From contig CM055908.1 of the NCBI GenBank assembly GCA_029582155.1, positions 25,110,757-25,174,756 on the forward strand: 64,000 bases of DNA, written 5' to 3'. Position 1 is the first letter of the stretch; every line of letters begins with the position of its first letter. Below, piece after piece: positions 56,401 through 59,680 of this stretch. The stretch comes from Panopea generosa (lineage: Eukaryota; Mollusca; Bivalvia; Adapedonta; Hiatellidae). Under the pieces are notes generated by a model that ran no database searches, was not told the origin of the DNA, and worked only from the letters and a program-made list of their open reading frames with translations. The translations under genes were made by a program, and so were the position numbers.

Positions 56401-59239
56401 ATGTTCCATTGCCCACCTCAATTCTAATATGGCCTCTATGATTTTAAATAGAGAGAATTTCGAAGAGATCTTCGAACAACCGCCTCTGAAACCCCCTTAT
56501 TCACTGCTGAGTAGGTTTCATGTGCATGGTCCTACAATGAACCATTGTGAAGTGGTCAGTGTGTTTTTCATCTTTATAAAATAATAAAATATTCAAGATG
56601 GCAACCACATGAAATTTGCATCAAGTTAATAAGGAAAATTTCAACTATAATAAAATTTGGTTAAAATATACTTTGACATAATTATACCAATTCAGATTTG
56701 TGTTTTTTTTATAGCTGCCTCAACCCAAATGTGGCCAACGTTACTAAAAATATTATGACTAATTGTGAATGATTCTTGGGTCAACTCAAATTGTTTTGTT
56801 TTTTTATTGTCCTCACGAAATATTAAAGATGGCTGCCACAGGGCTACAAAATTTAGATTTAGTTGTGTACTAAGTATAGAAAAATGGACAAAAAAGACGA
56901 CTTCTCGAAAACCATTGAATTAAATTCTTATAAAATTTTGTGACAGTTTGTGTTGTATGGTGCATTTCTAATTGTGTGTTTTTTATGTATCTAATGTGGC
57001 ATGTTGGTTTCTCTAAAAGTGCTCTTTTAAGACATCACAGCTAAAGGCTCAGGAGTAATATTGGAAACAGGAATCATCAATATCTTACTTTATTCAACTA
57101 GAAACTTTATGTGAGAAAGTTTCCAGCTACTTGAGGAAGGATAGTGGGTCTACTCAGTCTGACTCAGTCTGAGGTCCTTCTCCACCAGTAAAACTGGATA
57201 TGTCATACATAACCTGAAATGTGTTGAAAATGGCGTTAAACCCCATTAAAAAAAAGGAAAAGATTATTCGACAGAAGATCATGAGCATCGTCTTGTTATA
57301 ACAGTTGAGATTTGATCCTTTTAGCTTGCCCCAAAATTGGTTCACATAATTGAGGCCTAATTTATCCTTATGGTAAGTAGGGGTTTCAAGGCTGAAAAGA
57401 GGGGGCTAGGACTCAATGAGACGGAGTACAGATTTTTTTAACAAATTATAACTAGTTCTGCAACATGAATGCAAATTGACGGATCTGTTGTATATCCAAT
57501 ATTAATGCCTATTAAAACATTTTAGATAGAATATGACGTTTGTTCCTCTTCATACATTCATTGTGTTCAGTAGAGAAATACAGGCCCTAGTGGTTCTCTT
57601 ATTTAACATGTAGATACTTAAATGCACTTGTAATATTAACAAAACATTTTTTAATATGCTAACAACTCACATAGTCAAAAGAGATTGTCAAAAACCAATA
57701 ACTAGTAAAGACATGAATTAGATATAAATTTGTTTGTTTGAATATTTAGCATCATTTTATGCCATCGAGGGCTATCAGACAGTCATTTAACTGTACCACT
57801 CTGTCCTGGTTTCCTTAGTATATAAAAGGTTAAACAGTACTCAACCACACCCATCTCTGCAAGTAATTGGTAACTTTCCCACTTGAATCTGTGGTGAGAG
57901 ACGAATGTCAATGAGACAGTTTTTTTTATGTTGTTGGATTTAAACTCCCAACACCTGGATTGATAGTCAGATGCGCTACTAACTAAACTAACCACGCCCG
58001 GCTTAAATATAAAAAAGAGTGAATAGTTCATAAGTCTTTTGACCTTGCAGACACTCGCAGCTGCAGTATGACAGGATGTGTAGTATACTAAATGTACTTG
58101 TATAATATATAATGTTTTATCATATTGTTTTAGTTACATTTGAAAGTGTGTAAGAAAGACAACAATGGTATAACATTATATAATTAATAAATAACAACAG
58201 ATACTGACAGACTGATACATGTATATACAAAAGTCATTGACTTGTAAATGTATAGATAATTTACTGTAAATGTTTACACTTGCTGACAAGTTGGGAATAT
58301 TTTCGTTGCATTTCCTTGCACATATTTGCTTACATATTTGTAAATAATGACATACGAGGCTTTTCTACAGGTCATTTAAGCATGGGGGACGCCCCAGTGC
58401 TAGAATATCTGAAAGTGTATGCCTCCATTGCTTCAAAATCTGACGTGTCTTTCAAACGCATATTTTTCTTTGAACCTTATGTACCGGTATCTTTTCTCAT
58501 TTGATACATAAAATATAAAAAAATGTTAAATTTTATTAATTTTACAGATTTAAACAAAGTTTTCCTAATATCAGACTTAATTACATGCTTATATGTCTGC
58601 TAATGTAAAGGTTTAAATACCACAACAACAGCAACATGTTTTAGGGAGGACATCCAAGTGTGGGTGTTATTATGCCAGTGCTTAAATTGCATCCTGCAGA
58701 GAAACCCGCACACTGCCAACCTAATCATGAATTGTGAGCTGGTTATATATGACTTGAATGTTGTACATGTGTATACTGACAGTCATAGCACCTAAATATT
58801 TCAAAACAGTTTATCAATTTAATTGGGCATTAGTGAAGTTAATAGAGTTTTGGCAGCTCACACTAGGGAACGTGGGTTTGATCCCCAGCTCAACCCCATG
58901 CCTCTCAAAAAACAACACTCATTACTGGTTCTACCCAGGACTTGTGAGAGGTTCATTTAAGCTTTGAGCTTTCTTCACAATCGTCAAAAGTATTTAAGTG
59001 TGAACTAACACTTTAACCATACATTGTAATACTGATTTTTATACACAGGAAATAGACGCCCACAATCCTACAGGCCAAACTCATCATCTGGGTATGCGAG
59101 AGGTGATGCCGCACCATCCCCGACAAAAACTAAAAAGAAGAAGAAATCATTAGTACCTGCACCTAAACCTGCCTTCCAAACATCGACTGGTGAACAGATC
59201 CATGGTACCTGGGACCTGGATGACAGCGATGGATTTTAA
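14243..59239 (+). CDS. EVC: EVC-like ciliary protein (Ellis-van Creveld protein homologue), 24 coding exons, 971 aa
   Basis: Hand-spliced coding exons: 14243-14413, 20072-20149, 22389-22609, 23196-23280, 23793-23945, 24797-24880, 25820-25894, 27101-27184, 28434-28650, 30422-30570, 31368-31466, 32413-32622, 33478-33587, 34836-34925, 35884-36007, 36891-37025, 38390-38452, 39662-39691, 43124-43299, 45123-45191, 47123-47146, 52956-53176, 54112-54168, 59049-59239. Seen: all introns are GT-AG, all phases agree, and the sum is 2916 nt with a single terminal TAA. The protein has a short polar N-terminus, one hydrophobic helix at about residues 26-50, then almost continuous charged coiled coil from about 160 to 890, an acidic DSDSD stretch near 904-908 and a lysine run at 937-941. 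Known: vertebrate EVC is about 990 aa with the same plan; with EVC2 it is tethered at the ciliary base and transduces Smoothened signals. From memory, GKLQERQKKEIL (362-373), NFLEKAE (423-429), the TDEF region (434 on) and KGEFLNQL (869-876) align in order with human EVC. A generic coiled-coil protein is the alternative. The upstream ATG at 13455 closes after four codons, so the ATG at 14243 is taken as the start. Confidence 0.78.
15589..16682. repeat. 16-bp minisatellite, about 68 copies (EVC intron 1)
   Basis: Unit TGTAAATATGGYCCAR, with C/T and A/G variants. Sixteen is not a multiple of three, so peptides repeat every 16 residues, which explains the four overlapping - strand frames rich in HIYTGPYLHW. 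Confidence 0.95.
17564..17777 (+). mobile_element. Foldback MITE copy C (short right arm)
   Basis: Hairpin centre is GATTGTTCGTAACGAACAATC: both arms carry the change relative to other copies, so the stem still pairs. Ends in AGTAAAGGGTTTA. Confidence 0.85.
18185..18526 (+). mobile_element. Foldback MITE copy D
   Basis: GAACCCTTTACTCCATA at the left, AGTAAAGGGTTAA at the right, with the hairpin between and six 25-bp GGCGTCTAYATTAGAG-type units in the right arm. Confidence 0.9.
18622..18868 (-). mobile_element. Foldback MITE copy E, inverted relative to copy D
   Basis: Starts GCCCTTTACTTCATATAG and ends GGAGTAAAGGGT. The hairpin centre is rearranged (GATTGAGAGCAATCTAGTGT). Lies 95 bp from copy D in opposite orientation. 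Confidence 0.88.
19377..20068. repeat. 37-bp minisatellite and composite derivative, abutting EVC exon 2
   Basis: The early units combine GTGTATGACAAAGTGTTGTG and TATACTGACACATTATT. Later units carry ACACAATGTTACATATATCG followed by ACACAGAGACACACATACTG. The last unit (ACAATGTTACATACATTACA at about 20051) merges into the splice acceptor of coding exon 2 at 20071. Confidence 0.93.
20072..20149 (+). CDS. EVC: EVC coding exon 2
   Basis: Encodes residues 58-83, phase 0 on both sides. It is acidic, with DDEETMLVELEREN as its core. The acceptor lies inside the last, diverged unit of an upstream minisatellite, and the donor is GTAGGA. Confidence 0.7.
21174..21470 (-). mobile_element. SINE-2, full-length tRNA-derived SINE with 12-bp target-site duplication
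   Basis: Flanked by GGCATCATGAAA at 21162-21173 and 21471-21482. Read on the - strand: TTAGCTCAGCCGG (A box), GAGTTCGAATCCC (B box), a body with CACTGATTCAAGTGGGAAAG, and a TCAAT-rich tail. Confidence 0.92.
21625..21825 (+). mobile_element. SINE-1 partial copy
   Basis: GTGGTGTGATAGTAAAGTGT and GGTTGTGGGTTCAGTCCCC correspond to the tRNA-like head. The body matches the 9.45-kb copy (CATACCAAAGACTTGAAAAA). Tail incomplete. Confidence 0.7.
21885..22187 (-). mobile_element. SINE-2 copy
   Basis: Same order as the copy at 21174 (GAGGGCTCACAGACGATAAG to CTGAGCTAATCAGGCC), more diverged. Only a few bases of possible target duplication. Confidence 0.85.
22389..22609 (+). CDS. EVC: EVC coding exon 3
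   Basis: Residues 84 to the split codon 157. This is a low-complexity linker: a basic stretch (KKSKLKAIGSFFSRKGK) followed by Ser/Thr-rich sequence. The donor GTATTA (phase 2) is chosen because it alone fits the next exon; an internal GTAAGC after 22523 is a tempting but phase-incompatible donor. Confidence 0.65.
22766..22998 (-). mobile_element. SINE-2 fragment
   Basis: Matches from GGTTAACCTAACCACTTTTT to GAGCTAATTGGGTCTG, lacking the 3' tail region. Lies in EVC intron 3. Confidence 0.75.
23196..23280 (+). CDS. EVC: EVC coding exon 4
   Basis: Completes codon 157 and encodes up to residue 185, with acceptor TTTCAG and strong donor GTAAGT. It is charged helical sequence (EMTRQDMDEVRAMDIKQKQ) where the coiled-coil body begins. 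Confidence 0.75.
23427..23646 (+). mobile_element. Foldback MITE copy F with the alternative right end
   Basis: Standard left end and hairpin (centre CTCGTGCCGAG). The right arm is a different sequence (GTGGTGAATTAATGCTTTCA, then TTGGAAGAGTCCAAG, then GGAGCAAAGGGTTAA). Confidence 0.85.
23793..23945 (+). CDS. EVC: EVC coding exon 5
   Basis: Residues 186-236, phase 0 on both sides. It opens with the basic helix MMLKMLKIKLRKMKAK and ends in a Gln/Glu/Gly-rich stretch. Donor GTACGC. Confidence 0.7.
24408..24565 (+). mobile_element. SINE-3 fragment
   Basis: Contains GGTTCGATCCTCAGCTATGG, then GTGTGGTATCCTTGAGCAAG, then TTTGTACTGGTCCTACCCAG and TTGTAAGAACTTG. Shared with copies at 29.9, 34.6, 41.7, 55.3 and 58.8 kb. 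Confidence 0.75.
24797..24880 (+). CDS. EVC: EVC coding exon 6
   Basis: Residues 237-264, coiled coil. The 84 nt make exactly four heptads, phase 0 on both sides. Acceptor TTTCAG, donor GTATGA. Confidence 0.75.
25540..25640. repeat. Short tandem repeat in EVC intron 6
   Basis: Three units of TTTGTTAGTCAAAGAGTTGT, about 34 bp each. Confidence 0.75.
25820..25894 (+). CDS. EVC: EVC coding exon 7
   Basis: Residues 265-289, helical (DKEELENVRTELLRTSG). Acceptor TTTTCCCAG, donor GTAATA, phase 0 on both sides. Confidence 0.75.
26490..26780 (+). mobile_element. SINE-1 copy with (CAA)n tail
   Basis: Head GTAAACTAGTGGTAGAGCAT, body TTCTTTATTTAGCGGTCATC, and an ACAACAACAACAACA tail at 26763-26780. 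The open frame across it is the SINE body. Confidence 0.82.
26843..27052 (+). mobile_element. SINE-2 diverged copy
   Basis: ATGGTTAGCTCAGTCAGTAG (A box region), ACAGTCTCAGTGATTTTTGA, and a reduced tail with TTAACTGATCGCCTGTTAGC. Ends about 50 bp before the acceptor of EVC exon 8. Confidence 0.78.
27101..27184 (+). CDS. EVC: EVC coding exon 8
   Basis: Residues 290-317, coiled coil (VDDMMEKLKQNLADLERKQ). Again 84 nt, four heptads, phase 0 on both sides, donor GTAAGT. Confidence 0.75.
28434..28650 (+). CDS. EVC: EVC coding exon 9
   Basis: Residues 318 to the split codon 390. It contains GKLQERQKKEIL (362-373), which matches in recalled sequence a GKL-x-x-RQK-E-L segment of human EVC and is one of the best family indicators. 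Acceptor TTTTGCAG, donor GTATAC, phase 1 end. Confidence 0.78.
28670..29788. repeat. 48-bp minisatellite in EVC intron 9
   Basis: Diverged 30-45-bp units (TAACTGTYCCCTGTTG, RGAGGTACATAATAACTG) begin just after the exon 9 donor. From about 29017 to 29776 there are about 16 copies of a 48-bp unit that appear identical by eye. Since 48 is 16 codons, open frames of 318 and 241 codons appear on opposite strands; these are not genes. Confidence 0.96.
29903..30112 (+). mobile_element. SINE-3 copy
   Basis: tRNA-like head (CATGGTCCAGTAGAGTGTCA, GTCGTGGGTTCGATCATCC) and the family body ending TTAAAACA. Confidence 0.8.
30422..30570 (+). CDS. EVC: EVC coding exon 10
   Basis: Completes Asp390 and runs to residue 439. 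The block NFLEKAEKSSNTDEF (423-436) matches in order a recalled human EVC segment (SFLAEAQ followed by DPEKF). Donor GTAAGT. Confidence 0.78.
31212..31362. repeat. 28-bp tandem repeat abutting EVC exon 11 acceptor
   Basis: Five units of TGTTGACTGTACTGTTGTTA plus TTTCTGTT. The last unit becomes the pyrimidine tract of the acceptor at 31367. Confidence 0.9.
31368..31466 (+). CDS. EVC: EVC coding exon 11
   Basis: Residues 440-472, Gln- and Glu-rich coiled coil (NYQNLLQHQQQETEATQ). The acceptor TTTACAG lies directly after a 28-bp tandem array whose last unit supplies its pyrimidine tract. Confidence 0.75.
32003..32392. repeat. 38-bp tandem repeat before EVC exon 12
   Basis: About ten units of AATGCAATCTGTATTCAACA plus TTGAATGCAGAGTAACGT, ending about 20-30 bp before the acceptor at 32412. 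Confidence 0.93.
32413..32622 (+). CDS. EVC: EVC coding exon 12
   Basis: Residues 473-542, phase 0 on both sides. At 210 nt it makes ten heptads of coiled coil, including VDVKRIIKLHNLRMDAVENQ. A 38-bp tandem array ends about 30 bp upstream of the acceptor. Confidence 0.78.
33478..33587 (+). CDS. EVC: EVC coding exon 13
   Basis: Residues 543 to the split codon 579. Acceptor TTCATAG, donor GTAAGT, phase 2 end. Polar coiled coil. Confidence 0.75.
34612..34812 (+). mobile_element. SINE-3 copy in EVC intron 13
   Basis: GTGTATAGTTTCGTGGTAGA head, GTGTGGTGTCCTTAAACAAG body, and a tail ending at the exon 14 branch/pyrimidine region. Confidence 0.8.
34836..34925 (+). CDS. EVC: EVC coding exon 14
   Basis: Residues 579-609 with split codons on both sides (phase 2/2): AKEKIMREHERNMVALNNQ. 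Donor GTGGGA. A SINE-3 copy ends about 25 bp upstream of the acceptor. Confidence 0.72.
35419..35580. mobile_element. TIR MITE copy, diverged
   Basis: Starts ACAATCAAACCTGTCTTTAG and ends GACCGCTTACAAATGACTGT, imperfect inverted ends of the CAGTCAAACCTGTCTTAAG family. Confidence 0.6.
35884..36007 (+). CDS. EVC: EVC coding exon 15
   Basis: Residues 609-650: LEHKLSARRARLSELQAQKR followed by an acidic coil. Donor GTACCT. A threefold 101-bp repeat begins immediately after the donor. Confidence 0.75.
36010..36290. repeat. Threefold 101-bp tandem repeat just after the EVC exon 15 donor
   Basis: The motif GATTCAAATTAACTGAAATA recurs at about 36050, 36151 and 36252, each followed by ATTTGAATGTACATATAATA. 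The repeat starts within a few bases of the donor at 36008. Confidence 0.9.
36305..36530 (+). mobile_element. SINE-2 fragment lacking the tRNA-like head
   Basis: CATTCATCTCTCACATCTGA, TCAAGTGGAAAGGTCATCAG and CAGGATCCCAGGAAAGAATA match the SINE-2 body, with a short ATGATGCTAAAT end. Confidence 0.7.
36891..37025 (+). CDS. EVC: EVC coding exon 16
   Basis: Residues 651-695, phase 0 on both sides, with an Ala/Leu/Glu-rich coil (EAALAQQEAQLAALIGRLE). Acceptor TGTTTTTCAG, donor GTGAAA. Confidence 0.76.
37932..38294 (-). mobile_element. SINE-1 copy interrupted by a pearl/Helentron-like fragment
   Basis: SINE-1 runs from a short GTTGTTG tail at 37932 through GAGGAAGCTTCTGGTACC. After 38096 it is broken by unrelated sequence and resumes at about 38212 with AAGTCTTTGGTATGACC, ending at the tRNA-like head near 38290. 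Confidence 0.85.
38097..38211 (+). mobile_element. Nested 115-bp pearl/Helentron-like 3' end
   Basis: TTTGCCTCCAATCTCAATTT through the hairpin GTTGTCTTCTGACAAC to CTCTTGTTC matches the end of the element at 10.4-11.1 kb. Its host SINE gives both junctions. No long target duplication is visible, as expected of rolling-circle elements. Confidence 0.75.
38390..38452 (+). CDS. EVC: EVC coding exon 17
   Basis: Residues 696-716, three heptads (VGHARRMAVLQQQDKTIQEL). Phase 0 on both sides, donor GTTTGT. Confidence 0.7.
38579..38960 (+). mobile_element. Pearl/Helentron-like 5' region
   Basis: Begins AGCTCGTCTTTTTGAAAAAA and CGAAGAGCTATTGTC, an imperfect terminal hairpin, followed by repeated TTAGGTTAAAGTTTT and CTTTGGGCTC units. 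I recall this 5' signature as widespread in bivalve genomes. Confidence 0.55.
39662..39691 (+). CDS. EVC: EVC coding microexon 18 (30 nt)
   Basis: Ten codons, KQKSIDSKLE (717-726), phase 0 on both sides, between acceptor TTTACAG and donor GTAAAC. Skipping it keeps the frame. It is recognised only by splice signals and open frame, so less certain than the others. Confidence 0.55.
40060..40290. repeat. 34-bp minisatellite, about six copies
   Basis: Unit GTCCACTTGCGGACGTGGGT plus TTTGGCCCAGCTTG. GC-rich against its surroundings. The open frames on both strands here are artefacts. Confidence 0.9.
40293..40372 (+). mobile_element. Foldback MITE copy K, right half only
   Basis: CAAGCAATCAGAACTGG remnant of the hairpin, then CTGTTTTCAAAATCCTTC and TCCATATGAAGTAAAGGGTT. 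Fused to the 34-bp array. Confidence 0.7.
40600..40879 (+). mobile_element. SINE-2, full length with 14-bp target-site duplication
   Basis: Flanked by TATGCATTTAACCA at 40586-40599 and 40880-40893. Contains CAATTAGCTCAGTCTGAC, GTGAGTTCGAATCCCC and the family body. Confidence 0.95.
41036..41218. mobile_element. TIR MITE of the CAGTCAAACCTGTCTTAAG family
   Basis: Left end ATAGTCGAACCTA, right end AGACAGGTTTGACTGTA. The internal CCACCTGTCTTAAGCAACCA and AACCTGTATTAAGCAACAAC are shared with the copy at 54.3 kb. Confidence 0.8.
41651..41935 (+). mobile_element. SINE-3 copy with internal insertion
   Basis: Head CCATGGCCAAATGGTCAAGA and body GGTTCGATCCTCTGCCACAG, GTGTGGTGTCCTTGAGCAAG, separated by about 100 bp of extra sequence. 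Confidence 0.65.
42437..42667 (-). mobile_element. Foldback MITE copy G, hybrid of two end types
   Basis: TTTAACCCTTTACTTCATAT with GCCTTTGGACCCCTCTAATA passes directly into TGAAAGCATTAATTCACCAC, the alternative arm otherwise seen in copies F and H. Ends GGAGTAAAGGGTTAAA. Confidence 0.88.
43124..43299 (+). CDS. EVC: EVC coding exon 19
   Basis: Residues 727 to the split codon 785. The segment NADQIIQQHYNQVEHVNETM resembles a recalled human EVC segment with QAYYQQI. Acceptor TCTTACAG, donor GTGAGA, phase 2 end. Confidence 0.76.
43345..43660 (+). mobile_element. SINE-1 copy in EVC intron 19
   Basis: ATGGTCTAGTGGTAGAGCG (A box), GTTGTGGGTTTGACCCCC (B box), body GGTACTAGAAGCTTCCTTGC, CACGATATGACTGAAAAATT, tail ACAACAACTA. 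Begins about 45 bp after the exon 19 donor. Confidence 0.9.
44044..44226 (-). mobile_element. Foldback MITE copy H, truncated, alternative arm
   Basis: AAACCCTTTGCTCCATAAGC, CCAAATTGAAAGCATCAATT and a hairpin ending at CAAAGGCC. The other terminus is missing. One arm mismatch (GATTTCTCG). Confidence 0.82.
44790..45113. repeat. 20-bp minisatellite abutting EVC exon 20 acceptor
   Basis: About 16 units of TGATACTCTCCAATATTCTT. The pyrimidine-rich units run to within about 10 bp of the acceptor AG at 45122. Confidence 0.95.
45123..45191 (+). CDS. EVC: EVC coding exon 20
   Basis: Residues 785-808 (RELEDQLQREQQEMIMARRQ), phase 2/2, donor GTACGT. The upstream 20-bp minisatellite runs to within about 10 bp of the acceptor. 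Confidence 0.7.
46086..46304 (+). mobile_element. Foldback MITE copy I, complete with TTAA flanks
   Basis: TTTAACCCTTTACTCCATAG ... GAAAAGGGTTAAA. Hairpin centre GATTGCTGGTAACGGGCAATC. A single 25-bp unit in the right arm makes this a minimal form. Confidence 0.9.
46910..47075. mobile_element. TIR MITE, diverged copy
   Basis: Internal GGTGGCTGCTTAATACAGGT and the end CACAAGTTAGACTGTCGTA resemble the copy at 35.4 kb. Ends are weak. Confidence 0.5.
47123..47146 (+). CDS. EVC: EVC microexon 21 (24 nt), probable cassette
   Basis: 24 nt between acceptor TTGACAG and donor GTGAGG, phase 2/2, encoding about eight residues (AGISGHS) within the C-terminal coiled-coil region. Inclusion and skipping both keep the frame. 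The Gly/Ser composition would interrupt the helix, suggesting a hinge or an alternative exon. Confidence 0.5.
47286..48145. repeat. 51-bp minisatellite passing into a 102-bp higher-order unit
   Basis: Units of AAGCATTTATTTACATGGAA, TTCTACAGGTCAGACTTAAT and ACCTGACAGTT. From about 47750 units alternate with TTTACACAAATTTCTTCTGT forms, doubling the period. Follows EVC microexon 21 by 140 bp. Confidence 0.9.
48200..48470 (+). mobile_element. SINE-1 copy, tail missing
   Basis: CAGCATGGTTTAGTGGTAGA, GTCCGTGGGTTCGGTCTCTG, CTTCCTCGCTTGGCACTCAT. Confidence 0.85.
49411..52322. repeat. 2.9-kb array of a 21-bp unit (about 139 copies) in EVC intron 21
   Basis: Unit ACATTCATGGCTCTCATCAC plus T, with variants at the seventh base (A, C or G), GGATCTC for GGCTCTC, and ATATTC, TCATTC or CCATTC. 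With a 21-bp unit free of stops in several frames, whole-array open frames of 981 and 506 codons (+) and 894 codons (-) arise automatically; they lack splice or promoter context and are not genes. Confidence 0.97.
52480..52560 (+). mobile_element. SINE-1 fragment, weak
   Basis: AGGTTGTGGGTTGAACACCT and TTTGTCATACCAAGG resemble the B box region and following body only. Confidence 0.4.
52672..52822. repeat. 28-bp tandem repeat, about five copies
   Basis: Unit CATACTTTGGCCCCTTATGA plus TGCTCGTG, ending about 130 bp before EVC exon 22. Confidence 0.88.
52956..53176 (+). CDS. EVC: EVC coding exon 22
   Basis: Residues 816-890, the last coiled coil. EKELEAHKGEFLNQLANASK (862-881) matches the layout of a recalled conserved C-terminal helix of human EVC. 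Acceptor TTATACAG, donor GTAGGT, phase 1 end. Confidence 0.78.
53300..53760. repeat. Diverged roughly 160-bp repeat with AAGGTCA half-sites
   Basis: Three imperfect units in EVC intron 22, each with ATGACGACATGTC-like sequence, ACCCAGAA and GGTCAAGGTCACACTTTAA. TCAAGGTCA occurs several times. Confidence 0.65.
54112..54168 (+). CDS. EVC: EVC coding exon 23
   Basis: Residues 890-909 (MQKANTSLGVMEEDSDSD), phase 1 on both sides, acidic end. Donor GTATGA. The open frame continues past the donor to a TAA at 54222-54224, which could give an alternative C-terminus. Confidence 0.68.
54321..54502. mobile_element. TIR MITE of the CAGTCAAACCTGTCTTAAG family, both ends present
   Basis: TACAGTCAAACATGTG ... 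CTTAAGACAGGTTTGACTGT, with the same interior as the 41.0-kb copy. Confidence 0.85.
54849..55001 (-). mobile_element. Foldback MITE copy J, truncated in the hairpin
   Basis: TTAACCCTTTACTTCATATA, two CCTTTGGACACCTCTAATAT units, one hairpin arm ending GTTCAGATTGCTC, then unrelated sequence. Confidence 0.85.
55275..55412 (+). mobile_element. SINE-3 fragment
   Basis: GAGTTCCTTAAGAAAGACAC, CATATGCTTAGTACTGGTTC and TTGTAAGAACTTGTTCCACA match the family body. Confidence 0.7.
55668..55750. repeat. 28-bp tandem repeat, three copies
   Basis: TATGTCTAGCTGTAGTAACT plus CACATATT. Confidence 0.85.
55751..57720. other. EVC intron 23, no exon recognised
   Basis: Repeat-derived phrases such as GAGTCACCAAATTTGAT recur (about 56110 and 56280). 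A retroelement-tail-like TGGCGTTAAACCCCATTAAA lies at about 57230, with relatives at about 39575 and 60200. Confidence 0.4.
57725..58003 (-). mobile_element. SINE-2 copy
   Basis: GAATATTTAGCATCATTTTA through TCCCACTTGAATCTGTGGTG to GATAGTCAGATGCGC, the full family order. Confidence 0.85.
58842..58995 (+). mobile_element. SINE-3 fragment immediately before the last EVC exon
   Basis: GTGGGTTTGATCCCCAGCTC (B box-like), TACTGGTTCTACCCAGG and TTCTTCACAATCG. Ends about 55 bp upstream of the exon 24 acceptor. Confidence 0.65.
59049..59239 (+). CDS. EVC: EVC coding exon 24: C-terminus and stop
   Basis: Residues 909-971. Basic and proline-rich: a lysine run TKTKKKKKS (934-942), then PAPKPAF, and an acidic end GTWDLDDSDGF followed by TAA at 59237. 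The lysine run could be a nuclear-localisation-type motif; vertebrate EVC also has basic clusters near its C-terminus. Acceptor ATACACAG. Confidence 0.75.
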
Positions 59240-59680
59240 AGAGCGCAGTCATTGTTCTATAGCCTTTTATTTGTAATGGCTGATTTGACAGCTGTAACCA
59301 TGGTTACTGTATCATGACCAGGTTATTTATACTTGTGATGTAAATGTCAGTGACTAAGTTAATCATATCTATGGTATACAATTCATTATCATATCTACTG
59401 CAAACCAGTGACTTTTTTTTATGAAAACCAGAGACCATTTTAATGCAAACCAGTGACTTTTTTTGGACACTAGTGTTTTATTGCTATTAATCTGATGTAG
59501 GGACAGACAACAGACATGGTCAACTTTGACAGTTCAATTTAATTTCTACACAAATTATTTTAAATTGGCAAGGGACCCATTATGTTTGTACCTACAAGAA
59601 AAATTCCTGACCAGATCAGCTCCAGATATCATCTGGCCATATCACCTGGCCAAATAAAACCTGACCATGTCACAGATGTC
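59240..59680 (+). other. EVC: EVC 3' UTR with candidate polyadenylation signal
   Basis: AATAAA at 59653-59658 is followed by a T/G-rich stretch (GATGTCTGTTTG) near 59675. It is the first convincing signal after the stop. Inside, a short direct repeat of GCAAACCAGTGACTTTTTTT occurs twice (about 59400 and 59445). The true cleavage site is unverified. Confidence 0.35.

Noticed and set aside
58371-58414. Extra EVC exon between exons 23 and 24
   Set aside because: Acceptor TTCTACAG and an open frame exist, but any available donor gives a phase that cannot join exon 24.
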